Source of the DNA: Actinomadura montaniterrae
GTDB lineage: Bacteria > Actinomycetota > Actinomycetes > Streptosporangiales > Streptosporangiaceae
Length of the DNA: 64,000 nucleotides
Assembly (NCBI RefSeq): GCF_008923365.1
Contig: NZ_WBMR01000014.1
Coordinates: 27,112-91,111 of the forward strand
Reading direction: 5' to 3'
Numbering within the stretch: position 1 is the first letter of the stretch; every line of letters begins with the position of its first letter. Shown in pieces: positions 1 through 8,287 of the stretch. The notes below the pieces were generated by a model. That model saw only the letters and a list, made by a program, of their open reading frames with translations, was not told the origin of the DNA and made no database searches. The position numbers and the translations under genes are program-made.

Positions 1-417
1 CGACGCGTGCCCGAGGCCGGGCAGAACCACCTTCCCTTCCTCGACCGGCACCTCGATGGGGTCGCCGCCACCGGCCCGGTGCGTCACGACCGCGGCCAGG
101 CAGGCGATCCGTCCGGGATGGCAGGCGGTCCCGTCCCCGCCGGTCATCGCGGTGAGCGTGCGTCGCCCCCATGCCGCCACGGTCGGGTAGCCGAGCACGT
201 CGCGGACCAGGTCGGGACGGTCGCGGTGCTGCGCCGCGAGCGCGGCGAAACCCGCCGCCGCCTGGCCGGCCTCGGGATGACCGGAGGCCTGCGCCGCGTC
301 ACGGATGCCGCGGAGCAGGAGGAGCAGCCGGCCGTGGTTCAACGCGGCGAGCTCGCGGACGGCGGCGGCGCCGCCGCCACCGCGGCCCAGCGCGCCGAGC
401 GTCCGGTCCGACAGCAT
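1..417 (-). CDS. HExxH-type peptide beta-hydroxylase, N-terminal part (cut by window edge)
   Basis: Only the first 139 codons lie in the window and the frame runs off the left edge. The protein begins MLSDRTLGALGRGGGG and continues with a helical Leu/Arg/Ala-rich stretch. This opening is what I know from the HEXXH-motif proteins that accompany FxsB radical SAM enzymes, now regarded as alpha-ketoglutarate-type peptide beta-hydroxylases. The HExxH motif itself would be further downstream and is not visible. The ATG overlaps the stop of the upstream fxsB by four bases (ATGA at 414-417), so the two are translationally coupled and probably act on the same peptide. The family assignment is inference from N-terminal resemblance and context. 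Confidence 0.65.
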   Translation of the reverse strand, partial: MLSDRTLGALGRGGGGAAAVRELAALNHGRLLLLLRGIRDAAQASGHPEAGQAAAGFAALAAQHRDRPDLVRDVLGYPTVAAWGRRTLTAMTGGDGTACHPGRIACLAAVVTHRAGGGDPIEVPVEEGKVVLPGLGHAS

Positions 418-1646
418 CAGCCGCGGACGCCGGTGAGATCAGCGAGGTCTTCGGCCATGACCCGCTGGATGTGGTCGATCAGGCGGAGCAGGTCCGCGCA
501 GAAGACGCTGGGGTTGCGGAAGCCGCGTCCCGCCCGGTAGCGGTGCGGGTACAGGCCGCCTCCGCAGACCTGGTGGACCTCGCACCTGCGGCACTGCGGG
601 GACAGGGCCGCGACGCCGATCTGCCGGGCCGCGAACGGCGGCAGCATGAGCGCCGAGTCGAAGTCGTCGCGGAAGACGTGCAGCCGCGTGCCCGAGGCTC
701 CGTCATAGGCGGACTTGAGTGTGTCGACCAGTTCGATGCTCCCGTCGGTCTCGATGACCGTGACGGCGACGGGCGACAGGCCGAGCGCCTCGCTGCGCGA
801 CGGGCGCCCGCCCAGCATGCGCATGATCTCGAGGAACATGCGGATCCGGGTGCGCTGGACCGGCGCCCGGTACCAGCGGTCGAAGATCGCGATCAGCCAG
901 TCGGCGTACGGGGTCCGGCCCGGGGCGGGCAGACCGGGCGGCGGCGCGTCCCAGTTGCCGTGCGGGAGGAGGAAGTCGATCGACGGCGGCTCGAAGGCCA
1001 GCAGCGCCTCGTAGGTCCGCAGCGGGTCGGCGCCGGGGTCGACCGTGGCCAGCAGGCCGGAGAACAGATGCCGGTACCGCGGGGCGTTGAGCCGGTCGAG
1101 CGCGGCGGCGACGGCCTGGTAGCTGCCCCGCCCGTCGGCCCTGGTGCGGCGCAGGTCGTGGCTCTCCTGGTAGCCGTCGAGGCTGATGCCCAGTAGCACG
1201 TCCAGCTCGTCGAACAGGTCGAGGAAGTTGGCGTCGAGGAGGACGCCGTTCGTCTGGACGTGGAAGGTGATCCGTGTCGGCGGGTCGACGGCGGAGCGGA
1301 GCGCGCCCACCGCGTACCGCAGGTGCTCGATTCCGGCGAGCAGCGGTTCCCCGCCGTGCAGGATGACGTCGATCGCGGGCAGTGCGTGCGTCCGGGCGTG
1401 CTCGGCGATGCGTTCGGCGACCTTGTCGATGGTGGGCTTCGCCATACGACGCGGCTGTTTCATCCAATTCTGGTCAGCCATTTCGTACATGTAGCAGTAC
1501 GTGCATTTGAGGTTGCAGCGACTGTGCACCTTGAGGATGAACTGCCGGAACGGCGTCGGCCGCCATCCCGCCGCCAGCAGCGCGCCGACGTCCAGGGTCG
1601 CGGGCCACTCCGATCCCCTGCTGCCGGGCTCATCGCTGCTGACCAC
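417..1646 (-). CDS. fxsB: FxsB-family radical SAM/SPASM peptide maturase
   Basis: Radical SAM enzyme of about 409 residues. The cluster-binding CNLKCTYC motif is at C44, C48 and C51, preceded by the family signature PFRQFILKVHSRC. A Cys-rich SPASM-type end (CRRCEVHQVCGGGLYPHRY, about residues 350-370) would bind auxiliary Fe-S. FxsB enzymes install cyclophane crosslinks in short FxsA-type ribosomal peptides. I chose the GTG at 1646 because AGGAGG lies seven bases upstream; an in-frame GTG at 1688 lacks such a site. A possible -10 (TATAAA, minus strand, 1703-1708) precedes it. No FxsA-like precursor lies directly upstream, where a broken acetyltransferase gene ends at 1762. The substrate may lie beyond the left edge. 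Confidence 0.85.
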   Translation of the reverse strand: MVSSDEPGSRGSEWPATLDVGALLAAGWRPTPFRQFILKVHSRCNLKCTYCYMYEMADQNWMKQPRRMAKPTIDKVAERIAEHARTHALPAIDVILHGGEPLLAGIEHLRYAVGALRSAVDPPTRITFHVQTNGVLLDANFLDLFDELDVLLGISLDGYQESHDLRRTRADGRGSYQAVAAALDRLNAPRYRHLFSGLLATVDPGADPLRTYEALLAFEPPSIDFLLPHGNWDAPPPGLPAPGRTPYADWLIAIFDRWYRAPVQRTRIRMFLEIMRMLGGRPSRSEALGLSPVAVTVIETDGSIELVDTLKSAYDGASGTRLHVFRDDFDSALMLPPFAARQIGVAALSPQCRRCEVHQVCGGGLYPHRYRAGRGFRNPSVFCADLLRLIDHIQRVMAEDLADLTGVRG

Positions 1647-1761
1647 GCTCGTCCTCCTCGTCACGAGAGCCGGCGCGGCGGCGCGCACTACCCTTTTCGT
1701 CCATTTATAGAACGTTTTGCAAGCTCGGGGAACCCGGACGGCGCGGCCGGACCGGGCCGCT

Positions 1762-2319
1762 TTACCGGCGGCGGCGATGATCTGTGCGAATGTCCGTCAG
1801 ATCGCGGACGGGCATACCGGCGGTGATCGCCCAGCGTTCGTGGTCGCGCCAGACGCCGCCGATCCTGATGAACTCCGGCGAGAATCCCTCCCGCCGGAAA
1901 CCGAGGCGTTCCACCAGCCTCCGGGACCGGGCATTGCCCGGCTGGACATCGGCCTCGATCCGGTGCAGCCCCAGCGGACCGAACCCGTGCCGGACCGCCA
2001 GCCCGACGCCTTCGGTCATGAGCCCCTGACCGGCGGCCGGCGCGAACGCGCAGAAGCCGACGACGGCTCATTCGAACGGCCCGCGGACGATCCCGGTGAG
2101 CGTGACCAGCCCCGCCGCCTCGCCGGTGCCGATCCGGCGCACGAGCAACGCCTCGCCCTGCGACGGATCGGCGAACCGCTCCAGATACTCGCGGAACGCC
2201 GTGGAGTCCGTCGGCGTCCTGACCCAGTCGCCATGGAGCCGCACGCTGAGCCGAGCGAGGTGGACGAACTCCTCCTCGTCGTCCGCCTGCAGACGGTGCA
2301 ACGTCACGCGATGTGCCAC
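1762..2319 (-). pseudogene. RimJ/RimL-type GNAT acetyltransferase interrupted by an in-frame TGA
   Basis: The frame starting at 2319 (MAHRVTLHRLQADDEEEF) encodes the first half of a GNAT fold with TFREYLERF-like and GLVTLTGIVRGPF segments. It meets a TGA at 2068-2070 and continues in exactly the same frame as AVVGFCAFAPAAGQGLMTEGV, then IEADVQPGNARSRRLVERL, GFRREG and a C-terminal strand. These are the acetyl-CoA-binding and C-terminal elements of RimJ/RimL acetyltransferases. Together the halves make about 185 residues, the usual length. The stop falls between two well-conserved strands, so this is most simply a nonsense mutation or a sequencing error. A restart at ATG 2019 would make only the C-terminal half. 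Confidence 0.8.
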
Positions 2320-2354
2320 GACGCCTCTCCGATGCGGCTCAAGGCGCTGCCTAC

Positions 2355-2369
2355 ATCAACGTCGTTGAT
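2355..2369. promoter_or_regulatory. 15-bp palindrome upstream of the GNAT gene
   Basis: ATCAACG-T-CGTTGAT is a perfect inverted repeat with a single central base, 36 bases before the start of the broken acetyltransferase and just downstream of the GT87 gene. It could be a regulator half-site pair. The regulator is unknown and the assignment is tentative. Confidence 0.35.
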
Positions 2370-2404
2370 CCTCTGCAGGTCGTCAACCGGGAGGTGAAGT
2401 CCCG

Positions 2405-3559
2405 CTACACGGCTGAGTGCATCGACCTGTGAACAGAATGGGAGTGGTCGTATTTCGGTGGGGGTGGAGGGTCGTTCTGGGGGCGTAGGCGGACGGCCAT
2501 GTGGACGAGAAAGTAGAGGCCCGCGACGAGGTAGCAGTTGGCGACCGGTGTCAGGAGATGGAGACCGTATTCGCGCGGGTCTCCGTTGTGAGGCGTCCAC
2601 CACAACGGGGACAGGACGAAGACGATGCAGCCGACCAGAGCGGTCTTCCGGTGGCCGTCGCGCAGGAGGACGGCCAGGACCGGGACGATCCACACCCAGT
2701 GATGCGCCCAGGAAATGGGAGAGACGAGCAGGCCGGTCACGCCCGTGACCGCTGTGGCGCTCAGCCAATCGCCGCGCCTTGCCCAGAGAACGGCGGTCGT
2801 CAGGCCGACCGTGCCGATGGTCAGTGGAATGGCCGCATACCAGGCGCCTATGTGGTCCGTGCCGTGGAGTATGCGGGCCAAGGCGCCGAATGGGGACTGG
2901 TTGCTGATGTACGTGACGCCTACACGTGACGTGTCGAAAAAGGTGTGCAGCCAGTAGACGCGGGACGCGTCCGGTGCGATGGCATAGGCGAGCAGGGTGC
3001 AGACCGCGTAAGCGGAAAAGGCCGTGACGGCGTCCTTGGTTCGTCGCGTGAGCAGGAGCAGGACGATGAAGATGCCCGGTGTCAGCTTGATCGCCGTGGC
3101 GATGCCGATGCCGATTCCCGCTGGCCGGCCGAGGGCGACGCGGTGCACGTCGGCCAGGACGAGGGCCAGGAGGAACAGGTTGACCTGGCCCTGGAAGAAG
3201 GAATGCCAGACCGGTTCCAGAAGCAGGCCGGCGGTCGCGACCGCGACGAGGGGTATGCGGCGGCCGGCCAGTTTCATGGTCAGGGAACAGGCCCAGATGA
3301 AGGCCGCGAATGCGGCCACCTGCCACAGCATTCGGACGAAGGTGAGCGGCAACGCGGCGAGGGGCTTGAACAACGCAGCCATGAACGGGGTGTTGGTGAA
3401 CCAGAGGCCCGCGAGCCGCTCCTGGTAGAGGCGGGGACCGTCCGTGACGATGTGCCCGCCCAGCCAGTAGATGCGGAAATCGAGCGAGTCGTACATCGCT
3501 GCGAAGAACGCGATTCCCAGGATCTCGAAGGCAAGAAAGAACAGCGCCCAGCGTTTCAT
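2405..3559 (-). CDS. GT87-type (DUF2029) polyprenol-phosphate-mannose-dependent mannosyltransferase
   Basis: Multi-spanning membrane protein of about 384 residues with around ten hydrophobic segments. It has GT87 landmarks: an N-terminal aromatic/acidic loop (DSLDFRIYWLGG), FFQGQVNLFLLAL, and GIGIATAIKLTPG. GT-C enzymes of this family add alpha-mannose from polyprenyl-phosphate-mannose to cell-envelope glycolipids or glycans on the outer face of the membrane. The start at ATG 3559 (MKRWALFF) places the first membrane helix at the N-terminus. The open frame extends 33 codons upstream, but that part is basic and lacks a domain. The gene stands alone, head-to-head with the two-component system at 3694, so the acceptor cannot be inferred. 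Confidence 0.8.
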   Translation of the reverse strand: MKRWALFFLAFEILGIAFFAAMYDSLDFRIYWLGGHIVTDGPRLYQERLAGLWFTNTPFMAALFKPLAALPLTFVRMLWQVAAFAAFIWACSLTMKLAGRRIPLVAVATAGLLLEPVWHSFFQGQVNLFLLALVLADVHRVALGRPAGIGIGIATAIKLTPGIFIVLLLLTRRTKDAVTAFSAYAVCTLLAYAIAPDASRVYWLHTFFDTSRVGVTYISNQSPFGALARILHGTDHIGAWYAAIPLTIGTVGLTTAVLWARRGDWLSATAVTGVTGLLVSPISWAHHWVWIVPVLAVLLRDGHRKTALVGCIVFVLSPLWWTPHNGDPREYGLHLLTPVANCYLVAGLYFLVHMAVRLRPQNDPPPPPKYDHSHSVHRSMHSAV

Positions 3560-3693
3560 GGAAATCAACGGTGCCGATGGCGCGGCCGCCGGGCATCGGG
3601 CCGCCGGACACATTCGCGGCAGGCGATTGCAGCCTGGGGGATTACGCCTGCGGGCCAATGTGCGGGGGGGCGGGCGCCGGTTACGATCAGCGC

Positions 3694-4839
3694 ATGTCAG
3701 CCCTGCCGTGGCGTCGAGCGCGCCGAGCCCGTCGAGCGCGCCGAGACGCCGGTGCGGTCCTGGCCTGGTGCGGGGCCGTCCTCTATCCCCCCGTCCTGTA
3801 CCTGGCGGTCTCGCCTCCGATGATCTCCGGCCGGCTCACGCTGCTCGCCGCGGCGGGCCTCACGGCTCTGGTCATGTCCTTGCTGAGGCGCCGTCCGCTG
3901 GCGGCCCACGGGATCCTGCTCCTCGCCTGGATCGTCGCCCTCATGCAGACGCGGAGCGGAGGGATCGCCGGGCTGGAGATCCTGCTCACCGATCTCGCCG
4001 TCGGCTACATCGCGGCGACGCGCGAGCGGAGGCTCTCGATCTCCGTCGCCGTCATCACCTGCGTCCTGCAGATCCTGTCGATCCTCGCGTGGCTGTCCGC
4101 GGACGAGGTGCTCCTCGTCACCATCGTGCTGGCGATGGCGGTGACGTGGATGACGGGGAGCTCCATCCGCGTGCAGCGCGCGCACACGGAGATGCTCCGC
4201 GACCAGGCCACCGCGCAGGCCGTCGCGGCCGAGCGGCTCCGGATCGCGCGCGAGCTGCACGACATGGTCGCGCACAGCATCGGCATCATCGCGATCCAGG
4301 CCGGCGTGGGCGGACGGGTGATCGACACGCAGCCGGGGGAGGCGCGCAATGCGCTGGAGGCGATCGAGGCGACCAGCCGCGACACCCTGTCCGGACTGCG
4401 CAGGATGCTCACCGCCCTGCGCAAGGACGACCCGGGCGCCGCCCCGCTCGGTCCGGCGCCGGGCCTGGCCGATCTCGGCCGCCTGGCCGCCGCGACGATG
4501 GACGCCGGAGTCCGGGTCGACGTCCGGATCGAAGGCGAGCCGAAGCCGCTGCCACCGGACGTCGACCTGTCCGCCTACCGGATCGTCCAGGAGGCGGTCA
4601 CGAACGTGGTCCGGCACGCGGGCACCGACTCGTGCCGGGTGACCATCGGCTACGGGGACGAGGACCTGGCCGTCGAGATCGACGACGACGGGGACGGCGG
4701 CGTGGTCGGCACCGGCTATGGCATCGTCGGGATGCGGGAGCGGGTCGCGCTGCTGCGCGGCGAGTTCGCCGCCGGGCCGCGTCCCGGCGGCGGGTTCCGG
4801 GTGGCGGCGCGCCTCCCCCTGCCGGCGGCGGTGGCATGA
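3694..4839 (+). CDS. NarL-type sensor histidine kinase
   Basis: 381-residue kinase with about four or five N-terminal hydrophobic segments (residues 15-140) and no large extracytoplasmic domain. It then has a HisKA_3 dimerisation box, ARELHDMVAHS, with the phosphorylated His at residue 189. The ATPase domain has an N-box YRIVQEAVTNVVRHAG and a G-box GTGYGIVGMRERV. It should autophosphorylate and pass phosphate to the response regulator encoded four bases back (ATGA overlap at 4836-4839). ATG 3694 is chosen because the preceding codons contain no conserved sequence; there is no clear ribosome site. The membrane-embedded sensor region suggests an envelope or small-molecule signal. Confidence 0.85.
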   Translation: MSALPWRRARRARRARRDAGAVLAWCGAVLYPPVLYLAVSPPMISGRLTLLAAAGLTALVMSLLRRRPLAAHGILLLAWIVALMQTRSGGIAGLEILLTDLAVGYIAATRERRLSISVAVITCVLQILSILAWLSADEVLLVTIVLAMAVTWMTGSSIRVQRAHTEMLRDQATAQAVAAERLRIARELHDMVAHSIGIIAIQAGVGGRVIDTQPGEARNALEAIEATSRDTLSGLRRMLTALRKDDPGAAPLGPAPGLADLGRLAAATMDAGVRVDVRIEGEPKPLPPDVDLSAYRIVQEAVTNVVRHAGTDSCRVTIGYGDEDLAVEIDDDGDGGVVGTGYGIVGMRERVALLRGEFAAGPRPGGGFRVAARLPLPAAVA

Positions 4840-5492
4840 CGATCCGCATCGTGCTGGCCGACGACCAGCCGCTGATCCGCACGGGCCTGCGCGTCCTGAT
4901 GGCCGACACCCCCGACATGGAGATCGTCGGCGAGGCCGGGACGGGCGCCGAAGCGGTCGCGCTGGTCGACGAGACGCGCCCCGACGTGGTCGTGATGGAC
5001 GTCCGGATGCCCGACATGGACGGCATCGAGGCCACCCGCCGGATCAGGACCGCCCACGTCGTGATGCTGACCACGTTCGACGACGACGAGTACGTCTACG
5101 GCTCGCTGCGGGCGGGCGCCAGCGGGTTCCTGGTCAAGGACATGGCGCTGGAGGAGATCCTGGCCGCGATCCGCGTCGTCGCCAAGGGGGACGCGCTGAT
5201 CGCGCCGAGCGTCACGAAGAAGCTGATCGAGGAGTTCGCGGCGCGTCCGGAACCGGCCCCGGGGCCGCCGCGTCCCGTCGACGGCGTCACCGACCGCGAG
5301 CGCCAGGTCCTCACCCTGGTCGGACGCGGGCTGTCCAACCAGGAGATCGCGGTGGAGTTGGTCATCAGCGTGGCCACCGCCAAGGCGCACGTCGCGCGGC
5401 TGCTCACCAAGCTCGACGCGCGCGACCGCGTCCAGCTGGTGATCATCGCCTACGAGCTGGGCCTGGTCAGGCCGTCCACGGGAGGAGGGTGA
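4836..5492 (+). CDS. NarL/FixJ-family response regulator
   Basis: 218 residues. The receiver domain (1-120) has the acidic pair DD at 9-10, the phosphorylatable Asp55 in VVVMDVRMPDMDG, the Thr in MLTTFDDDEY and the Lys in FLVKDM. The C-terminal LuxR-type HTH (about 145-210) contains TDRERQVLTLVGRGLSNQEIA and SVATAKAHVARLLTKL. It overlaps the kinase gene and is its obvious partner. No target operon is adjacent: the next gene downstream is convergent, and the GT87 gene is divergent from the pair. Confidence 0.93.
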   Translation: MTIRIVLADDQPLIRTGLRVLMADTPDMEIVGEAGTGAEAVALVDETRPDVVVMDVRMPDMDGIEATRRIRTAHVVMLTTFDDDEYVYGSLRAGASGFLVKDMALEEILAAIRVVAKGDALIAPSVTKKLIEEFAARPEPAPGPPRPVDGVTDRERQVLTLVGRGLSNQEIAVELVISVATAKAHVARLLTKLDARDRVQLVIIAYELGLVRPSTGGG

Positions 5493-5528
5493 GCGCGGGC
5501 CGAGGGTGAGCGCGCCCGGAGCGTGGGC

Positions 5529-5564
5529 GCGGGCGGAGGAGCGAGCGCGGGCGGAGGAGCGAGC
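5529..5564. repeat. two direct copies of an 18-bp GC-rich unit
   Basis: Unit GCGGGCGGAGGAGCGAGC occurs twice in perfect tandem, in the 90-bp convergent gap between the response regulator and the MarR gene. A related sequence (GGGCCGAGGGTGAGCGC) precedes it. Confidence 0.6.
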
Positions 5565-5582
5565 GCGGTGCGCCCGGACGCG

Positions 5583-5966
5583 TCAGGAGACGGGGACCGG
5601 GAGGTGCCTGGCCAGGACCTCGATGTGGGTCTTGTGCGCCTCGGCGTGCCGTTCGCGGCCGGCCTCGGTCACGGCGACGAACACGCCGCGGCGGTCGGAC
5701 TCGCACATCACGCGCTCGACCAGGCCGTGCTTCTCCAGCCGGGCGACCGTCCGTGACAGGGCGCTCTGGCTGAGGTACATCGCGGCGGCGATGTCCTGCA
5801 TGCGGCACTTCTCGCAGTCGACCTCGACGAGCCTGTCGAGCGTCTCGAACTCGCTCATGCTCAGGCCGTGCGCCTCCTGCAGTGAGCGATCGAGGTCGCA
5901 GGCGACCGTGTTGTAGCAGGTCGCCAGCGAGCGCCACCGGCCCACCAGGGCCGTCTCCGACTCCAT
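5583..5966 (-). CDS. cysteine-rich MarR-family regulator
   Basis: 127 residues from ATG 5966. The winged-helix core is seen in LSMSEFETLDRLVEV, MQDIAAAMYLSQSALSRTVARLEKHGLVERV and the wing CESDRRGVFVAVTEAGRE. It is unusually rich in Cys for this length: CYNTVAC near the N-terminal dimerisation helices, DCEKC before the recognition helix, and MCE in the wing. MarR proteins use such residues for redox or metal sensing, so this one may be redox-responsive, which is inference. It is divergent from an MFS exporter, the classical MarR-efflux layout. The open frame extends 29 codons upstream with a His/Met-rich leader, but the palindromic operator region lies there. Confidence 0.88.
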   Translation of the reverse strand: MESETALVGRWRSLATCYNTVACDLDRSLQEAHGLSMSEFETLDRLVEVDCEKCRMQDIAAAMYLSQSALSRTVARLEKHGLVERVMCESDRRGVFVAVTEAGRERHAEAHKTHIEVLARHLPVPVS

Positions 5967-6008
5967 GCCGCGCATCCTAGCATGCACGCGCATCAGATGC
6001 ACCAGCAT

Positions 6009-6062
6009 TAAATTCGGACGAAATTTATGCTTGGACATTGGATGCATGTGCATGTAATGTCC
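6009..6062. promoter_or_regulatory. operator region between marR and the MFS exporter gene
   Basis: Two palindromes sit in the 90-bp divergent gap. TAAATT-N7-AATTTA is at 6009-6027. A 30-bp interrupted palindrome is centred at 6047.5: GGACATT (6033-6039) pairs with AATGTCC (6056-6062), and the inner ATGCAT/GTGCAT arms share the same centre. The second covers the likely start codon of the exporter. A short GCATC-A-GATGC palindrome lies at 5990-6000. This is the expected place for MarR binding sites controlling both genes. Confidence 0.6.
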
Positions 6063-7520
6063 TCCGACGTGACTATCACCGACACCTCACCCGCCTCTGC
6101 CGTCCGCGGGCCGGCCGCCGCGAGCGCGCCGGCCGAACAGGCCTGGACTCCCCGGCTGTGGGGAGTCCTCGCCGTGCTGTGCGCCGTGCTCTTCCTCGAC
6201 GGACTCGACGTCTCCATGGTCGGCGTCGCGCTCCCGTCGATCGGGACCGAGCTCGGCCTGTCCACCACGTCGCTGCAATGGATCGTGAACGGCTACGTGC
6301 TCGGCTACGGCAGCCTGCTGCTGCTCGGCGGGCGCACCGCCGACCTCCTCGGCCGCCGCCGGGTCTTCCTCACCGCGCTCGCCGTGTTCGCCGTCGCGTC
6401 GCTGGTCGGCGGCCTGGTCAGCGACGGCACGCTGCTCATCGTCACCCGTTTCGTCAAGGGCCTCGCCGCCGCGTTCACCGCGCCGACCGCCCTGTCCATC
6501 CTGACCACCACCTTCCACGAGGGACGCGCGCGCAACCGGGCGCTGTCGGTCTTCTCGGTCTTCGGCGCCAGCGGCTACTCGTCCGGGCTGATCCTCGGCG
6601 GGCTGCTCACCAGCGTCGGCTGGCGCTGGACGTTCCTGACCCCGGTGCCGCTCGCCCTGCTCGCGCTGGTCGCCGGCATCGCCCTGATCCCGCGGGACAA
6701 GGCCGCGGCGGACGGCGGCCACGACCTCGTCGGCGCCGTCACCCTGACCGGCGGCATGCTCCTCGCCGTCTACACCGTCGTCTCGGCGCCGGACCGCGGC
6801 TGGCTCGACCCGGTCACGCTCGGCTCCATCGCCCTCGCCGCGGCACTGCTGATCGGCTTCGTCGTCACCGAGAACAAGGTGCGGCACCCGCTGATCCGCC
6901 TCGGCATCCTGCGGATCGGCTCGATCATCCGCGCGAACCTCAGCATCGTCGCGCTCTTCGGCTCGTACCTGAGCTTCCAGTTCATGATGACCCTGTACCT
7001 GCAGGACGTCCTGCACTGGTCGCCGCTCAAGATGGCCATGGCGCTGCTGCCCGCCGGCCTGATCGTCGCGTTCGGCTCCCCGTTCGTCGGCCGGCTGATC
7101 GACCGCTACGGCACGCCGCGGCTGATCATCAGCTCCATGACGTCGCTGAGCCTCGGGTACGTGTGGTTCATCGCCACCGCCGGGAACGCCCCGCACTACG
7201 CGTTCACGATCCTGCCGACGATGCTCCTGCTGGGCGGCGGCTTCGCGTTCGGGTTCAGCTCGATCATGGCGCAGGCGACCGACGGCATCGACGACTCCGA
7301 GCAGGGCCTGGCCTCCGGCCTCGTCCAGACGTCCGGCCAGGTCGGCGCGGCCCTCGTCCTCGCCGTCGTGACCGCGCTGGTCGCCGGCGGCACGAGCGGG
7401 GGAGGCGGCGGCTTCGCCGAGTTCCACCCGGGCGTCAACCTGGTCAGCGGCGTCGCGGTCGTCGGCCTGGCACTGAACCTGATCCCGCTGCTCCGCGTCA
7501 CCCGCGGGAAGCACGCCTGA
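6057..7520 (+). CDS. MFS drug-export transporter, DHA2 (14-TM) type
   Basis: 487-residue permease with about 14 hydrophobic segments. The N-terminal motif LDGLDVSMVGVALPSI and the A-motif-like loop GGRTADLLGRRRVFL are typical of DHA2 proton-coupled multidrug exporters. Glycine-rich segments such as SGYSSGLILGGLL match the antiporter motif C region. ATG 6057 is assumed, since MSSDVTITDTS looks like a natural N-terminus. ATG 6027 is an alternative, and neither has a Shine-Dalgarno site, so the mRNA may be leaderless. The divergent Cys-rich MarR gene is the likely repressor. Substrate unknown. Confidence 0.88.
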   Translation: MSSDVTITDTSPASAVRGPAAASAPAEQAWTPRLWGVLAVLCAVLFLDGLDVSMVGVALPSIGTELGLSTTSLQWIVNGYVLGYGSLLLLGGRTADLLGRRRVFLTALAVFAVASLVGGLVSDGTLLIVTRFVKGLAAAFTAPTALSILTTTFHEGRARNRALSVFSVFGASGYSSGLILGGLLTSVGWRWTFLTPVPLALLALVAGIALIPRDKAAADGGHDLVGAVTLTGGMLLAVYTVVSAPDRGWLDPVTLGSIALAAALLIGFVVTENKVRHPLIRLGILRIGSIIRANLSIVALFGSYLSFQFMMTLYLQDVLHWSPLKMAMALLPAGLIVAFGSPFVGRLIDRYGTPRLIISSMTSLSLGYVWFIATAGNAPHYAFTILPTMLLLGGGFAFGFSSIMAQATDGIDDSEQGLASGLVQTSGQVGAALVLAVVTALVAGGTSGGGGGFAEFHPGVNLVSGVAVVGLALNLIPLLRVTRGKHA

Positions 7521-7544
7521 CCTTCGCTTCCCGTACCGCACCGC

Positions 7545-7576
7545 AGGGCGGCCCTCCCATCGGGAGGCCGCCCTTT
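7545..7576 (+). terminator. hairpin terminator after the MFS gene
   Basis: AGGGCGGCCCTCCC, a short ATC loop and GGGAGGCCGCCCT followed by TT form a near-perfect GC stem with one bulged base. It lies 24 bases after the exporter stop. Confidence 0.75.
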
Positions 7577-7668
7577 CGGCCGCTCTGGGACGCCCCGCGT
7601 CGTCTCGTGGGGCGCCGCCCGCGCCGCCCGCGCAGGCGAGGCGGGCGGCTGTGATTAGCTCTGCAAGC

Positions 7669-8286
7669 GTGAGTGACTCGCAAGTACCCGCTCAGCCGTC
7701 GGATCTGAGCACCTATGCGCGTATCCGGAACGCCGCGTTGCAGGGGTTCGCCGACAAGGGGGTCGCCGCGACCTCGATCCGTGACGTCGCCGCCGCCGCC
7801 GGGCTGTCCCCGGGCCTCGTGCAGCACCATTTCGGCACCAAGGCCCGGCTGCGCGAAGCGGTCAACGAGTACGTGATCGCGGTCGCCGTGGAGACCTTCC
7901 GCGGCCTCGTCGGCGAAAGTGGCGGCGAGCCGGCGTGGGAAGCGATGGGCGACACGGTGACGGCATGGGTCCGCGACAACGCGGTCGCGTTGCGGTACCT
8001 GGCCCGGGCGCTCGCCGAGGGGGACGAGGAGGCGGCGAAGATCTTCGATGCGCTGGTCGAGATCGCGCGCACCGGCTGGCTCGCCCCGCTCGACGGCGAC
8101 GGACGGCTGCGCGCCGACGCGGACCGGGACTGGGCCGCGCTCCACGTCGTGGTGTTCAACCTGGCCTGCGTGTTCTTCGAACCGGCGATCAGCCGGCATC
8201 TTCCCGGCCCCTTCTTCGGCGCCGACCAGCTGCAGCGGTGGAACACCGCGACGACCGAGCTGTACCGGCGGGCGCTGTCCACCTGA
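7669..8286 (+). CDS. TetR-family regulator
   Basis: About 205 residues. The N-terminal TetR HTH reads YARIRNAALQGFADKGVAATS, IRDVAAAAGLSPGLVQHHF and GTKARLREAV. The C-terminal helical ligand domain ends FGADQLQRWNTATTELYRRAL, a pattern frequent in actinobacterial TetR proteins. GTG 7669 (VSDSQVPAQPS) is preferred; ATG 7651 is in frame six codons upstream. No ribosome site is visible. Two palindromes directly after its stop codon precede the next gene, which is its probable target. Confidence 0.87.
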   Translation: MSDSQVPAQPSDLSTYARIRNAALQGFADKGVAATSIRDVAAAAGLSPGLVQHHFGTKARLREAVNEYVIAVAVETFRGLVGESGGEPAWEAMGDTVTAWVRDNAVALRYLARALAEGDEEAAKIFDALVEIARTGWLAPLDGDGRLRADADRDWAALHVVVFNLACVFFEPAISRHLPGPFFGADQLQRWNTATTELYRRALST

Positions 8287-8287
8287 C

